Assembly: GCF_001921865.1 (NCBI RefSeq)
Contig: NZ_MSCT01000008.1
Coordinates: forward strand, 434,001-498,000
DNA: 64,000 nucleotides
Direction of reading: 5' to 3'
Source of the DNA: Pseudomonas chlororaphis
GTDB lineage: Bacteria; Pseudomonadota; Gammaproteobacteria; Pseudomonadales; Pseudomonadaceae
Shown: piece by piece, positions 1 through 11,728 of the stretch
How the letters are laid out: the number at the start of each line of letters is the position of its first letter
Position numbering within the stretch: position 1 is the stretch's first letter
The notes under the pieces: model-generated
Database searches by the model: none
What the model was told of the DNA's origin: nothing
Seen by the model: only the letters and a program-made list of their open reading frames with translations
Translations under genes and position numbers: made by a program

Positions 1-2729
<2,729 letters not shown>

Positions 2730-2803
2730 TGAATGACTCCTTTGGGTCCGCACGGCTACGGACTTGATGGGACAGACAGAGCTCTTAACCTAGCGCTATT
2801 TTC

Positions 2804-2817
2804 ATTAGCTGGCTAAT
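2804..2817. promoter_or_regulatory. Palindrome ATTAGC-TG-GCTAAT between acnA and rlmM
   Basis: A perfect 6+2+6 inverted repeat in the 215-bp divergent intergenic region. It sits in an AT-rich patch about 75 bp upstream of the acnA start, where an operator for acnA would be expected. The cognate regulator is unknown. Confidence 0.4.
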
Positions 2818-2944
2818 AAGTGGACTTTATCGACAGGTCCAGGGTTCCGAACTCGGCTATCATGCGCCGGTTTTCGTGACAGGCTTTGCGCAGTGTTTTG
2901 GGCGGGTTTGCGCATGATTGATTGCCCATGGCCCAGGAGATTCG

Positions 2945-4015
2945 ATGAACACCCTTTTTATGCATTGCCGACCGGGCTTCGAAGGCGAAGTCTGCTCGGA
3001 GATCGCCGACCATGCCGCGCACCTGAACGTGGCCGGCTATGCCAAGGCCAAACCGGGCACGGCTTGCGCCGAGTTTGTCTGCAGCGAAGCGGACGGCGCC
3101 GAGCGGCTGATGCGCGAGTTGCGTTTCGCCGAGCTGATTTTCCCGCGGCAATGGGCACGCGGCGCTTTCGTCGACTTGCCGGAAACCGATCGCATCAGCG
3201 TGATCCTGGCCCAGTTGGCAAGCGTTCCGACCTGCGGCAGCCTGTGGCTGGAAGTGGTGGATACCAACGACGGCAAGGAGTTGTCGAACTTCTGCAAGAA
3301 ATTCGAAGGGCCGCTGCGCAAGGCGCTGACGGCGGCCGGCAAGTTGGTGGACGACGCGAGCAAGCCGCGCTTGCTGCTGACCTTCAAGAGCGGGCGCGAG
3401 GTCTTTGTCGGCCTGGCGGACGCCGGTAACTCGGCCATGTGGCCGATGGGCATTCCGCGCTTGAAATTCCCCCGCGAGGCACCCAGCCGCTCGACCCTGA
3501 AACTGGAGGAGGCCTGGCATCATTTCATTCCTCGCGACCAGTGGGACGAGCGCCTGCACGGCGACATGACCGGCGTCGACCTGGGCGCCGCTCCGGGGGG
3601 CTGGACCTGGCAACTGGTAAACCGCGGCATGCTGGTCACCGCCATCGACAACGGGCCGATGGCCGAGAGCCTGATGGACACCGGCCTGGTGCAACACCTG
3701 ATGGCCGACGGTTTCACCTACAAGCCCAAGCAGCCGGTGGACTGGATGGTCTGCGACATCGTCGAGAAGCCGGCGCGCAACGCCGCCTTGCTGGAGACCT
3801 GGATCGGCGAGGGCCATTGCCGCGAAGCGGTGGTCAACCTGAAGCTGCCGATGAAGCAGCGTTATGCGGAAGTGAAGCGCCTGCTCGAACGGATCGAGGA
3901 CGGTTTCAAGGCGCGCGGCATTCGCGTGGCCATTGGCTGCAAGCAGCTGTACCACGACCGCGAAGAAGTGACCTGCCACCTGCGCCGGCTGGACACCAAG
4001 AAGCCCAGGGCCTGA
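2945..4015 (+). CDS. rlmM: 23S rRNA (cytidine(2498)-2'-O)-methyltransferase RlmM
   Basis: SAM-dependent 2'-O-methyltransferase that modifies C2498 of 23S rRNA. The 356-residue product begins MNTLFMHCRPGFEGEV, the usual family start, with an AGGAGA ribosome-binding site 4 bases upstream; an in-frame ATG 27 bases earlier is therefore not preferred. The N-terminal half is the THUMP-like region. The catalytic half has the SAM-binding DLGAAPGGWTW motif and the DWMVCDI and VNLKLPMKQ segments that carry the Asp and Lys of the K-D-K-E type 2'-O-methyltransferase site. Divergent from acnA and followed by a REP pair and tusA. Confidence 0.96.
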   Translation: MNTLFMHCRPGFEGEVCSEIADHAAHLNVAGYAKAKPGTACAEFVCSEADGAERLMRELRFAELIFPRQWARGAFVDLPETDRISVILAQLASVPTCGSLWLEVVDTNDGKELSNFCKKFEGPLRKALTAAGKLVDDASKPRLLLTFKSGREVFVGLADAGNSAMWPMGIPRLKFPREAPSRSTLKLEEAWHHFIPRDQWDERLHGDMTGVDLGAAPGGWTWQLVNRGMLVTAIDNGPMAESLMDTGLVQHLMADGFTYKPKQPVDWMVCDIVEKPARNAALLETWIGEGHCREAVVNLKLPMKQRYAEVKRLLERIEDGFKARGIRVAIGCKQLYHDREEVTCHLRRLDTKKPRA

Positions 4016-4028
4016 TACCGCCTGTTCC

Positions 4029-4119
4029 TGCAGGAGCGCAGCTTGCTCGCGATGAACGATGACGCGGTGTGCCAGGCATTGTGTGTTGCGACTTTCGCGG
4101 GCAAGCCTCGCACCTACAG
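4029..4119. repeat. REP doublet (degenerate)
   Basis: Two inverted copies of the Pseudomonas REP sequence related to TGTAGGAGCGAGCTTGCTCG: arm 4029-4053 and a diverged arm about 4094-4119. It lies in the gap between rlmM and tusA. Three more such pairs occur at 36.4, 37.9 and 45.5 kb. Confidence 0.75.
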
Positions 4120-4191
4120 GGCGAGACAATGTGGCAGATGGCATCGATGCTGGCATTGCGCGACAATGCCGGCCAGTTTCAGGAGTGAGTT

Positions 4192-4443
4192 ATGAGCCAA
4201 ATCATCGATACGCCGGTCGACGGCACGCTGGACGCCACCGGGCTCAATTGCCCGGAGCCGGTCATGATGCTGCATCAGCATATTCGTGATCTGCAGCCCG
4301 GCGGCCTGCTCAAGGTGATCGCCACCGATCCCTCGACCCGCCGCGACATCCCCAAGTTCTGCGTGTTCCTCGATCATGAGCTGGTCGCTCAGGAGGAAGA
4401 GGCGGGCACCTATCTGTACTGGATTCGCAAGAAGTCCGGTTAA
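4192..4443 (+). CDS. tusA: Sulfur carrier protein TusA
   Basis: Small sulfur-relay protein (83 residues) that carries persulfide sulfur, chiefly for tRNA 2-thiouridine synthesis. The hallmark C-P-x-P motif is present in [10 protein letters not shown], with the carrier Cys at position 20. Length and composition match the family. The start has AGGAG about 7 bases upstream. The stop overlaps the 3' end of the convergent MATE gene by four bases. Confidence 0.95.
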   Translation: MSQIIDTPVDGTLDATGLNCPEPVMMLHQHIRDLQPGGLLKVIATDPSTRRDIPKFCVFLDHELVAQEEEAGTYLYWIRKKSG

Positions 4444-5858
4444 GCCGTCTGGCTGATGCGGATCCGCTTGCGCGCGCTGCGCGCCAGGCGGATCGACAGC
4501 ATCAGCGCCGCGCAGCTCAGGCCGGCAATCAAGCCTTCCCACAGCCCGCTCGGGCCGCTGGCAGGACCGAACCAGTCGGTCAGCCCCAGCACATAACCCA
4601 CCGGCAAGCCGATGCCCCAGTAGGCCAGCAGTGTCAGGATCATGGTCACCCGGGTGTCCTGGTAGCCGCGCAGGGCGCCGGCGCAGATCACCTGGATCGC
4701 GTCGGAGAACTGGTACAGCGCGGCGTACACGATCAGCATCGCCGCCACCTGGATCACCGTGGCGTCCGGGGTGTAGATCGAGGCGATGGATTCGCGCAGC
4801 AGCAGGATCAGGCTGGCGGAAAACAGCGCAAAGGCCAACGCCGCGCCCAGGCCGACGCCGGCGGCGAAACGTGCCTGGTGCGGGTTGCCGGCGCCCAGGG
4901 CCTGGCCGACCCGCACCGTGACCGCCATGCCCAGGGAGTAGGGAATCATGAACAGCAGGGAGCTGATGTTCAGGGCGATCTGGTGCCCGGCGACCACCGT
5001 GGCGCCGAGGCTGCCGATCAGCAGGGCGATCACTGCGAAGATGCTCGATTCGGCGAACACCGCGATACCGATCGGCAGGCCGACGCCCAGCAGGCGCTTG
5101 ATCACCGCCCATTGCGGCCAGTCGAAGCGCTTGAACAGCAGGCTGCTCTGGTAGGCCGGGGCCCAGCGGGTCCAGCCCGCCATGGCCAGCATCATCACCC
5201 ACATCACGATGGCCGTGGCCCAGCCGCAACCGACGCCGCCCATGGCCGGCACGCCGAAATGGCCATAGATGAACACGTAGTTGAGCGGAATATTCAGGGC
5301 CAGGCCGAGCAGGCCGATGACCATGCTTGGCCGGGTACGGCCCAGGGCGTCGCTGCAGCAGCGCAGCACGTAATACAGCGCCACGGCAGGCATGCCGCTG
5401 GCGATGCCATGCAGGTATTCCATGCACGGACCGATCAGTTCCGGATCGACCTTCATCAGGTGCAGCACCGGTTCGGCGCTGACCAGGATCAGGCTGGCGC
5501 TCAGGCCGACCACCAGCGCCAGCCACAGGGCCTGACGCACCAGCGGGCCGATTTCGCCGAAGGTGCCGGCGCCGACCCGCTGGGCGACTTTCGGAGTGGT
5601 GGCCAGTAGCGTGCCAGTCATCAGCAGGAATACCGGAATCCAGATCGAGTTGCCCAGTGCTACCGCCGCCAGGTCCCGCGGGCTCACGCGCCCGGCCATC
5701 ACCGCATCGACGAAACCCATGGCGGTGGTCGCCAACTGCGCGATCATGATCGGCAAGGCCAGGGTCAACAGGCCGCGCAGTTCAAGGCGTATCCGGGCAG
5801 GGCGGTTGAGGGGGGCGGCGACGGTATCGGTTACGGAATTCACAGGCGGAGCGTCCAC
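4440..5858 (-). CDS. MATE family multidrug efflux transporter (NorM/PmpM-like)
   Basis: Twelve-helix inner-membrane exporter of cationic drugs and metabolites driven by H+ or Na+. The 472-residue protein has the MATE opening pattern [27 protein letters not shown], split here only by my reading of helices 1 and 2, and the repeated half (second domain from about residue 245). It most resembles the NorM/PmpM branch. A proline- and arginine-rich 25-residue N-tail precedes helix 1. It converges on and overlaps tusA at the 3' end and diverges from pdxB. Substrate cannot be told from sequence. Confidence 0.93.
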   Translation of the reverse strand: MDAPPVNSVTDTVAAPLNRPARIRLELRGLLTLALPIMIAQLATTAMGFVDAVMAGRVSPRDLAAVALGNSIWIPVFLLMTGTLLATTPKVAQRVGAGTFGEIGPLVRQALWLALVVGLSASLILVSAEPVLHLMKVDPELIGPCMEYLHGIASGMPAVALYYVLRCCSDALGRTRPSMVIGLLGLALNIPLNYVFIYGHFGVPAMGGVGCGWATAIVMWVMMLAMAGWTRWAPAYQSSLLFKRFDWPQWAVIKRLLGVGLPIGIAVFAESSIFAVIALLIGSLGATVVAGHQIALNISSLLFMIPYSLGMAVTVRVGQALGAGNPHQARFAAGVGLGAALAFALFSASLILLLRESIASIYTPDATVIQVAAMLIVYAALYQFSDAIQVICAGALRGYQDTRVTMILTLLAYWGIGLPVGYVLGLTDWFGPASGPSGLWEGLIAGLSCAALMLSIRLARSARKRIRISQTA

Positions 5859-6022
5859 AGGGTTGATGCGCAGGGCGGCGTATTCTACGCCTTGATAAAA
5901 CGGTCAGGAAAAAACCTCTGTAGTCGATTTGTAAGCACCTGGCGAGTGCCCAGGGACGCAATGCTTGCTGGCTCAACCCGGCCTTCTGCGCCTAAACTGC
6001 GGCTCCGCGAAAGGAGCCTGCC

Positions 6023-7168
6023 ATGCTGATTGTTGCCGACGAAAATATCCCCCTGCTCGATGCCTTTTTTGCCGGCTTCGGCGAGATCCGCCGTTTCCCC
6101 GGGCGCGCCATCGACCGCGCGGCCATCGAGGGCGCCGATGTGCTGCTGGTACGTTCGGTGACCCAGGTCAGCCGCGCCTTGCTCGAAGGCAGCCAGGTGC
6201 GTTTCGTCGGCACTTGCACCATCGGCACCGATCACCTGGATCTTGAGTATTTCCAGGAGGCCGGCATTCGCTGGTCCAGTGCGCCGGGCTGCAATGCGCG
6301 CGGGGTGGTCGACTATGTGCTGGGCAGCCTGCTGACCCTGGCGGAAATCGAAGGCGCCGACCTGACCCAGCGTACCTACGGCGTGGTGGGCGCGGGCGAG
6401 GTCGGCGGACGATTGATCCAGGTACTGCGCGGCCTGGGCTGGAAGGTCCTGGTCTGCGACCCGCCGCGGCAAGCGGCGGAGGGCGGCGACTATGTCGGCC
6501 TGGAACAGGTCCTTTCCGAGTGCGACGTCATCAGCGTGCATACGCCTTTGACTCGCCACGGCGAGCTGCCGACCTGGCACCTCCTGGACCGCGACCGCTT
6601 GCAACGGCTGCGCCCCGGTGCCTGGTTGATCAACGCCAGCCGCGGCGCGGTGGTGGACAACGCCGCGCTGCGCGAAGTGCTGCTGGAGCGTGAAGACCTG
6701 CAGGCGGTGCTGGATGTCTGGGAGGGTGAGCCGCAGGTCGATGTGGCCCTGGCCGATCTGTGCGTGCTGGCCACGCCGCATATCGCCGGTTACAGCCTCG
6801 ACGGCCGGCAGCGTGGGACGGCACAGATCTATCAGGCGTTCTGCGAGTTCCTCGGGCAGCCGCAAGCGATCCATCTGCGCGACCTGCTGCCGCGGCCCTG
6901 GTTGTCGCAAGTCAACCTCGACGCGGGCAGTGATCCGGCCTGGTCCCTGGCGACGATCTGCCGGGCAGTCTACGACCCGCGGCGCGACGATGCGGATTTC
7001 CGGCGCAGCCTGGTGGGCAGCGTGGCCGAGCAGCGCGCGGCGTTCGATGCGTTGCGCAAGGGCTACCCGCCGCGGCGGGAAATCGACGGGCTGGCCGTGC
7101 GTATCGACGGAGAAGCACCGGGCTTGCAGCGGATTGTCGCGGCGTTGGGGGCGGTGCCGGTGCGCTGA
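6023..7168 (+). CDS. pdxB: Erythronate-4-phosphate dehydrogenase PdxB
   Basis: Second step of DXP-dependent pyridoxal 5'-phosphate synthesis: oxidises 4-phospho-erythronate to 2-oxo-3-hydroxy-4-phosphobutanoate. The 381-residue product is a D-2-hydroxyacid dehydrogenase with the NAD-binding [11 protein letters not shown] motif near residue 120, catalytic-site segments [11 protein letters not shown] and ATPHIAGYS, and the extra C-terminal PdxB dimerisation domain after about residue 280. An AAAGGAG ribosome-binding site precedes the ATG. Divergent from the MATE gene. Confidence 0.96.
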   Translation: MLIVADENIPLLDAFFAGFGEIRRFPGRAIDRAAIEGADVLLVRSVTQVSRALLEGSQVRFVGTCTIGTDHLDLEYFQEAGIRWSSAPGCNARGVVDYVLGSLLTLAEIEGADLTQRTYGVVGAGEVGGRLIQVLRGLGWKVLVCDPPRQAAEGGDYVGLEQVLSECDVISVHTPLTRHGELPTWHLLDRDRLQRLRPGAWLINASRGAVVDNAALREVLLEREDLQAVLDVWEGEPQVDVALADLCVLATPHIAGYSLDGRQRGTAQIYQAFCEFLGQPQAIHLRDLLPRPWLSQVNLDAGSDPAWSLATICRAVYDPRRDDADFRRSLVGSVAEQRAAFDALRKGYPPRREIDGLAVRIDGEAPGLQRIVAALGAVPVR

Positions 7169-7205
7169 ACGAGGCTGGCGTTTTTGTCGGGCGTGGGGCG
7201 GGCAT

Positions 7206-7230
7206 AAAAAACCCGGCATCGGGGCCGGGT
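7206..7230 (-). terminator. Intrinsic terminator (leftward)
   Basis: Inverted repeat ACCCGGC / GCCGGGT with a 6-base loop, followed by a T run when read leftwards. It ends the small gene at 7253-7432; pdxB ends just to its left, so it may act for both. Confidence 0.75.
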
Positions 7231-7252
7231 CAAGAGGACGTGAGGCTAGGTG

Positions 7253-7432
7253 TCAATCTTGCGGGGCAGGCTTGACCAGTCGCTTTTCCAGTTCGCGGCA
7301 GGCGTTCTGGATCATGTCTTCGGTGATCGGTACTTCGCGGCCCTGGGCGTCGATGATCGCGCATCCCAGGGACTGGTGCGGCTGTGTACGAATCACTTCA
7401 ATCTTGTCGTTGCTGCTGTTTTGCAAGGACAT
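7253..7432 (-). CDS. Conserved small Pseudomonas protein (PA1571-like)
   Basis: Predicted 59-residue soluble protein starting MSLQNSSNDK, with a conserved-looking core IEVIRTQPHQSLGCAIIDAQGREVPITEDMI. The start at 7432 is chosen because GAGGAG lies 7-8 bases upstream; an in-frame ATG five codons earlier overlaps that site. I recognise it as a conserved pseudomonad protein like PA1571, whose role is unknown. It has its own terminator. The PA number is from memory. Confidence 0.75.
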   Translation of the reverse strand: MSLQNSSNDKIEVIRTQPHQSLGCAIIDAQGREVPITEDMIQNACRELEKRLVKPAPQD

Positions 7433-7758
7433 GGCCTGTCTCCTCATCAGGTTGTGCGCTTACTTTAAGACCGCCAGGTGACCGCGCTGTGACAACTCCC
7501 TGCGAGGCTCTCCCGTGGCGCTTTCTGTTTCTGAACCTTCAGTCCAACAGAAATACCCATGGACTTCCACCCGGACCTTAGACCGATAGCATCTAGGCTC
7601 TAGTGTCGACGGACATAATTAACCTGACTCATTGTGATTCAGCTTGGTTCAAGGAAAATCGGCTTCCAGAAACATCGGATTCGACACATTCTGCTCCGAC
7701 CTCTTCGCTGCCGAACTGGCGGCGCAGGGTTCGGCGTAGTGCTCAGGTACGCTTGCGG
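7433..7758. other. Intergenic region before the ABC exporter
   Basis: About 325 bases. The exporter frame stays open upstream as far as a GTG at 7603, but the extra 52 residues look unlike any ABC exporter and have no ribosome-binding site. A 14-codon reading frame starting at ATG 7559 (MDFHPDLRPIASRL) contains AGA, ATA and AGG codons; it lacks a clear ribosome-binding site. No RNA gene seen. Confidence 0.4.
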
Positions 7759-9522
7759 ATGAACTTCATGCTCTCTTCGCGTCAACGCCGGGCGATTCGC
7801 CTGGCCAGCCGTTTCATTGCGCCGTATCGCTGGCAGGCCCTGGGGGCCTTGCTGGCATTGGTGGTGACCGCGGGCATTACCCTGTCCATGGGGCAGGGCA
7901 TCCGCCTGCTGGTGGACCGCGGGTTCATGACCGGCTCGCCGGATCTGCTCAACCAGTCCATCGGCCTGTTCCTGCTGTTGGTGCTGGGGCTGGCGGTGGG
8001 CACGTTCGTGCGTTTCTACCTGGTGTCGTGGATCGGCGAGCGTTGCGTCGCGGACATCCGCCGCGAGGTGTTCAATCACTTGGTCTACCTGCATCCGGGC
8101 TTCTATGAGAACAACCGCAGTTCGGAGATCCAGTCGCGGCTGACCGCCGATACCACCTTGTTGCAGTCGGTGATTGGCTCTTCCCTTTCGCTGTTTCTGC
8201 GCAACGCGTTGATGGTGGTCGGCGGCATCGTGTTGCTGTTTATCACCAACCCCAAGCTCACCAGTATCGTGGTGATCGCCCTGCCACTGGTGTTGGCGCC
8301 GATCCTGATTTTCGGCCGCCGGGTACGCAGCCTGTCGCGCCTGAGCCAGGACCGGATCGCCGATGTCGGCAGCTATGTGGCGGAAACCCTGGGCCAGATC
8401 AAGACGGTCCAGGCCTATAACCACCAGGCGCAGGACGAGCAGCGTTTTGCCCTGACGGTGGAGGAGGCGTTCAATACTGCGCGCCGGCGGATCGTCCAGC
8501 GCGCTTGGCTGATTACCCTGGTGATCGTGCTGGTGCTGGGGGCGGTCGGGGTCATGCTCTGGGTCGGCGGCATGGATGTGATTGCCGGGCGCATTTCCAG
8601 CGGCGAGTTGGCGGCCTTTGTCTTCTACAGCCTGATCGTCGGCAGTGCCTTCGGCACCTTGAGCGAGGTGATCGGCGAGTTGCAGCGGGCCGCGGGAGCG
8701 GCGGAGCGAATTGCCGAGTTGCTGCGTGCGCAGAGCCTGATCCAGGCGCCCAGCGCCGACCTGGCCTCCTTGCCCGAGCGGGTGCGGGGCGAGCTGGCGC
8801 TGGAGAACCTGCGTTTCTCCTATCCGTCGCGTCCGGATCGTTATGCCGTCGATGGCGTGAGCCTGAACATTCGAGAGGGTGAAACCCTGGCGCTGGTCGG
8901 TCCCTCGGGGGCAGGCAAGTCGACTCTCTATGACCTGTTGTTGCGTTTCTACGACCCGGAGCAGGGACGCATCCTGCTCGACGGCGTGCCCCTGACCCTG
9001 CTCGATCCACAGGACGTGCGGCGCTGTTTTGCCCTGGTGTCGCAAAATCCGGCGCTGTTCTTCGGCAGCATCGAGGAGAACATCCGTTATGGCCGGCCCT
9101 CGGCCACCCCGGAGCAGGTCAGGGAGGCGGCCAGGATCGCCTACGCCCACGACTTCATCGAGAGCATGCCGGAGGGTTACCAGACCCACCTCGGCGATGG
9201 CGGGATGGGGCTTTCCGGCGGCCAGCGCCAACGCCTGGCCATTGCCCGGGCGCTGCTGGTGGATGCGCCGATCCTGTTGCTGGACGAAGCCACCAGCGCC
9301 CTGGATGCCCAGAGCGAACACCTGATCCAGCAAGCCTTGCCGAGCCTGATGAAAAACCGCACCACCCTGGTGATCGCCCATCGCCTGGCCACGGTGAAAA
9401 ACGCTGACCGGATTGCGGTGATGGACCAGGGCAAGCTGGTGGCGGTGGGCACTCATCAAGAGTTGATCGCCGGCAATCCGCTGTATGCACGTCTGGCGGC
9501 CTTGCAATTCAGCGACCGGTAG
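7759..9522 (+). CDS. ABC exporter, fused membrane and ATPase domains
   Basis: Homodimer-type (half-transporter) ABC exporter of the MsbA / antigen-peptide transporter class, inner membrane. From MNFMLSSRQRRAIRLASRF the protein has 587 residues: six membrane helices (about 20-300) and then the ATPase with Walker A GPSGAGKST, signature LSGGQRQR, Walker B ILLLDEATSALD and H-loop IAHRL. The ribosome-binding site is weak at every candidate start; I favour 7759 because the residues after it match the usual family N-terminus. It stands alone, closed by a strong terminator. Substrate unknown (lipid, peptide or drug). Confidence 0.9.
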   Translation: MNFMLSSRQRRAIRLASRFIAPYRWQALGALLALVVTAGITLSMGQGIRLLVDRGFMTGSPDLLNQSIGLFLLLVLGLAVGTFVRFYLVSWIGERCVADIRREVFNHLVYLHPGFYENNRSSEIQSRLTADTTLLQSVIGSSLSLFLRNALMVVGGIVLLFITNPKLTSIVVIALPLVLAPILIFGRRVRSLSRLSQDRIADVGSYVAETLGQIKTVQAYNHQAQDEQRFALTVEEAFNTARRRIVQRAWLITLVIVLVLGAVGVMLWVGGMDVIAGRISSGELAAFVFYSLIVGSAFGTLSEVIGELQRAAGAAERIAELLRAQSLIQAPSADLASLPERVRGELALENLRFSYPSRPDRYAVDGVSLNIREGETLALVGPSGAGKSTLYDLLLRFYDPEQGRILLDGVPLTLLDPQDVRRCFALVSQNPALFFGSIEENIRYGRPSATPEQVREAARIAYAHDFIESMPEGYQTHLGDGGMGLSGGQRQRLAIARALLVDAPILLLDEATSALDAQSEHLIQQALPSLMKNRTTLVIAHRLATVKNADRIAVMDQGKLVAVGTHQELIAGNPLYARLAALQFSDR

Positions 9523-9541
9523 GCGCCAGCTTGCCGGAAAC

Positions 9542-9573
9542 AAAAATGCCCGCAGTGATGCGGGCATTTTTTT
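9542..9573. terminator. Bidirectional intrinsic terminator
   Basis: Stem with arms ATGCCCGCA / TGCGGGCAT and a GTGA loop, flanked by an A run and a T run. It serves the ABC exporter on the + strand and slt on the - strand. Confidence 0.9.
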
Positions 9574-9586
9574 GAGGCGCTAGCGC

Positions 9587-11515
9587 TTACTGGTCGTCGA
9601 AATACCGTTCATGCCAATCCACCAACGGCTGCGGCGAGTTGAGCTTCTGGCCGTAGATCACCGAATACGACAGCACGTTCTGCACGTACTGGCGGGTTTC
9701 GTCGAACGGGATACTTTCCACCCAGACATCGAAACTCAGGTGGTCGGCGCCCCGCAGCCATTGGCGCACGCGGCCGGGGCCGGCGTTGTAGGCGGCGGAA
9801 GCGAGCACCCGGTTACCGTTGAACTGGCTGTGCACCTGGCTCAGGTAGGCGGCACCGAGCTGGATGTTCTTGTCCGGGTCCAGCACTTGCTGCGGCGAGG
9901 CCAGCGGGATGCTGAACTTGCGCGCGGTTTCCTTGGCGGTGCCAGGCATCAACTGCATCAGGCCGGCGGCGCCGACGCCCGAACGGGCGTCGTCCATGAA
10001 CGCGCTTTCCTGGCGGGTGATCGCGAATACCCAGCTCGAATGCAGGCCGCGGACCTTGGCTTCGCGCACCAGGGTGTCGCGGTGGGCCATCGGGAAACGA
10101 ATGTCCAGGTCGTCCCAGTATTTGGCCTGGCTGATGGTGCGGATCGCCGGGAAGTACCATTTCAGGTCATAGGCCAGCTTGGCCTGGGCGACCATTTCGT
10201 CGCGGTTGAAATGCCGGCTGACGTGGTACCACTCGCGACGGCCGTCGACGATCTGGCCGCGGGCGTGGAACTCCAGGGCGCGTCGTACTCCCGGGGTATT
10301 ACGCACCTTGTTGATTACCTGCTGGCTGAGCATCAGCGGCTTGTTGTTCAACTGATACGGCAGTTGGGTGCGGTCGGCGGCGAGGAAACCGTAGAAGTCG
10401 CGCTCGTTGGCCAGGCTTTTATAGAGGGTCTGGGCTTGCGGGTTCTGCGGCTCGGCCAGTTCCAGGCTGCGTGCCTGCCAGTAGCGCCAGCGGTTGCTGG
10501 TCGCCAGGTCCTGGGGCAGCTTGCGGGTCAGTTGGTAGGCGTCTTCCCAGCGTGCCAGGCGCAACAGCAGGCGCAGGCGCCATTCGGAAACGGTGTTGTC
10601 GCGTAGCTCGGGATCGTACTTGGTCATCACGTCCAGGCCGCGGCTGTCGAAACGCCGCGCCAGGGTCAGGCCAATTTCTCGGGCAATGGCCACTTTTTCG
10701 TCACGGGAGAAGTGCATGCTGCTGGCGTAACCGTCGAGCAGGGCCATGGCCTTGTCCGGATCCTGGCGAGCCAGGCGGCGCAGGCCCAGGCCGACCACGT
10801 CGGACATGGCCTCGTTGGCTGGCGTGAAACGTGACGGTTGGCCCAGCAGCTCGGGTTTCTGGGCGACGTCCACCAGCAACCGACCCTGGGGGGCGAGGGT
10901 GGTCATGCCTTTGACCAGGCTGTTGGCCAGCGGATAGTTGCGGGCTTCGGCGGCCAGTTTGGCGCGCTGCCAGCGTTTCTGTTCGGTCAACTGGCCTTCA
11001 GCGGCCCATTGCCCGAACAGCGCGTCGCAGGTGGCGGGCAGGGATTTGCCGCTTAGCCAGAGCTTGTCGGTAGCGGCGTAACCTTCGGCCTTGAGGTTGT
11101 GACCCAACTGGTACTGCGCGTTCAGGCAGTCCAGTTCGGTGAAGTTGAGTTTTGGATCGTAATACTTGACGAAGGTGGCCCAGTCGCCGCGTTCGGCCAG
11201 CCAGCGCAACCAGCGCAGTTTCATCCAGTTGGCCTGGGGCAGGTCGCCGTGTTCGCCGAGGAATTTTTCGATCTCGGCGTTGCTGGCGGTCTTCAGCCGG
11301 GCGGTCAGTTCGTCGTAGGCCAGGTAGGGCTCGAGCGGGTAGTCGGCCAGGACCTGGCTGTAGCGGAAATATGGGCCGGAATCGCCCTTGGCCAAGGCAC
11401 GTTTGGCCTCATCGTAATATTGGCGCTGGAGAGAGAGGTCCGCGGCCTGAGCGGTGTGCACGGCAGAGGCAGAAAGAAGCAGGCAGGAAAACAGGCTGAA
11501 AAGGCGACTGCGCAT
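9587..11515 (-). CDS. slt: Soluble lytic murein transglycosylase Slt
   Basis: Periplasmic exolytic enzyme that cleaves the MurNAc-GlcNAc bond of peptidoglycan to give 1,6-anhydromuropeptides, which feed recycling (NagZ is encoded further along). The 642-residue protein has a signal peptide (MRSRLFSLFSCLLLSASAV..AQA), a long alpha-superhelical U/L region and a C-terminal SLT domain with catalytic Glu in ITRQESAF and the GLMQLMP motif near residue 500. The start at 11515 places the signal peptide at the N-terminus; an upstream in-frame start would bury it. Confidence 0.95.
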   Translation of the reverse strand: MRSRLFSLFSCLLLSASAVHTAQAADLSLQRQYYDEAKRALAKGDSGPYFRYSQVLADYPLEPYLAYDELTARLKTASNAEIEKFLGEHGDLPQANWMKLRWLRWLAERGDWATFVKYYDPKLNFTELDCLNAQYQLGHNLKAEGYAATDKLWLSGKSLPATCDALFGQWAAEGQLTEQKRWQRAKLAAEARNYPLANSLVKGMTTLAPQGRLLVDVAQKPELLGQPSRFTPANEAMSDVVGLGLRRLARQDPDKAMALLDGYASSMHFSRDEKVAIAREIGLTLARRFDSRGLDVMTKYDPELRDNTVSEWRLRLLLRLARWEDAYQLTRKLPQDLATSNRWRYWQARSLELAEPQNPQAQTLYKSLANERDFYGFLAADRTQLPYQLNNKPLMLSQQVINKVRNTPGVRRALEFHARGQIVDGRREWYHVSRHFNRDEMVAQAKLAYDLKWYFPAIRTISQAKYWDDLDIRFPMAHRDTLVREAKVRGLHSSWVFAITRQESAFMDDARSGVGAAGLMQLMPGTAKETARKFSIPLASPQQVLDPDKNIQLGAAYLSQVHSQFNGNRVLASAAYNAGPGRVRQWLRGADHLSFDVWVESIPFDETRQYVQNVLSYSVIYGQKLNSPQPLVDWHERYFDDQ

Positions 11516-11728
11516 GAGACATCCGTGCAGAGAAATCATGACAAGTGCGGGCCATGCCGACACTGATTATTCCCTAGCTTAGCCTTTTGCCAGCAACGGG
11601 TGAAAGCTTTGCCGGTCTCTCGCTACAAGTTCGCGGCAAATGTTATTCAGGGTGCTTCTGCGGCGAAAATGCCAGCCTTCTAAGGCCTCAACTCAGGTAG
11701 AATGCGCGCCCGGTTTTTGGAGAAGCTC

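Noticed and set aside
7603..7758. GTG-started N-terminal extension of the ABC exporter
   Set aside because: No ribosome-binding site and no similarity to exporter N-termini.
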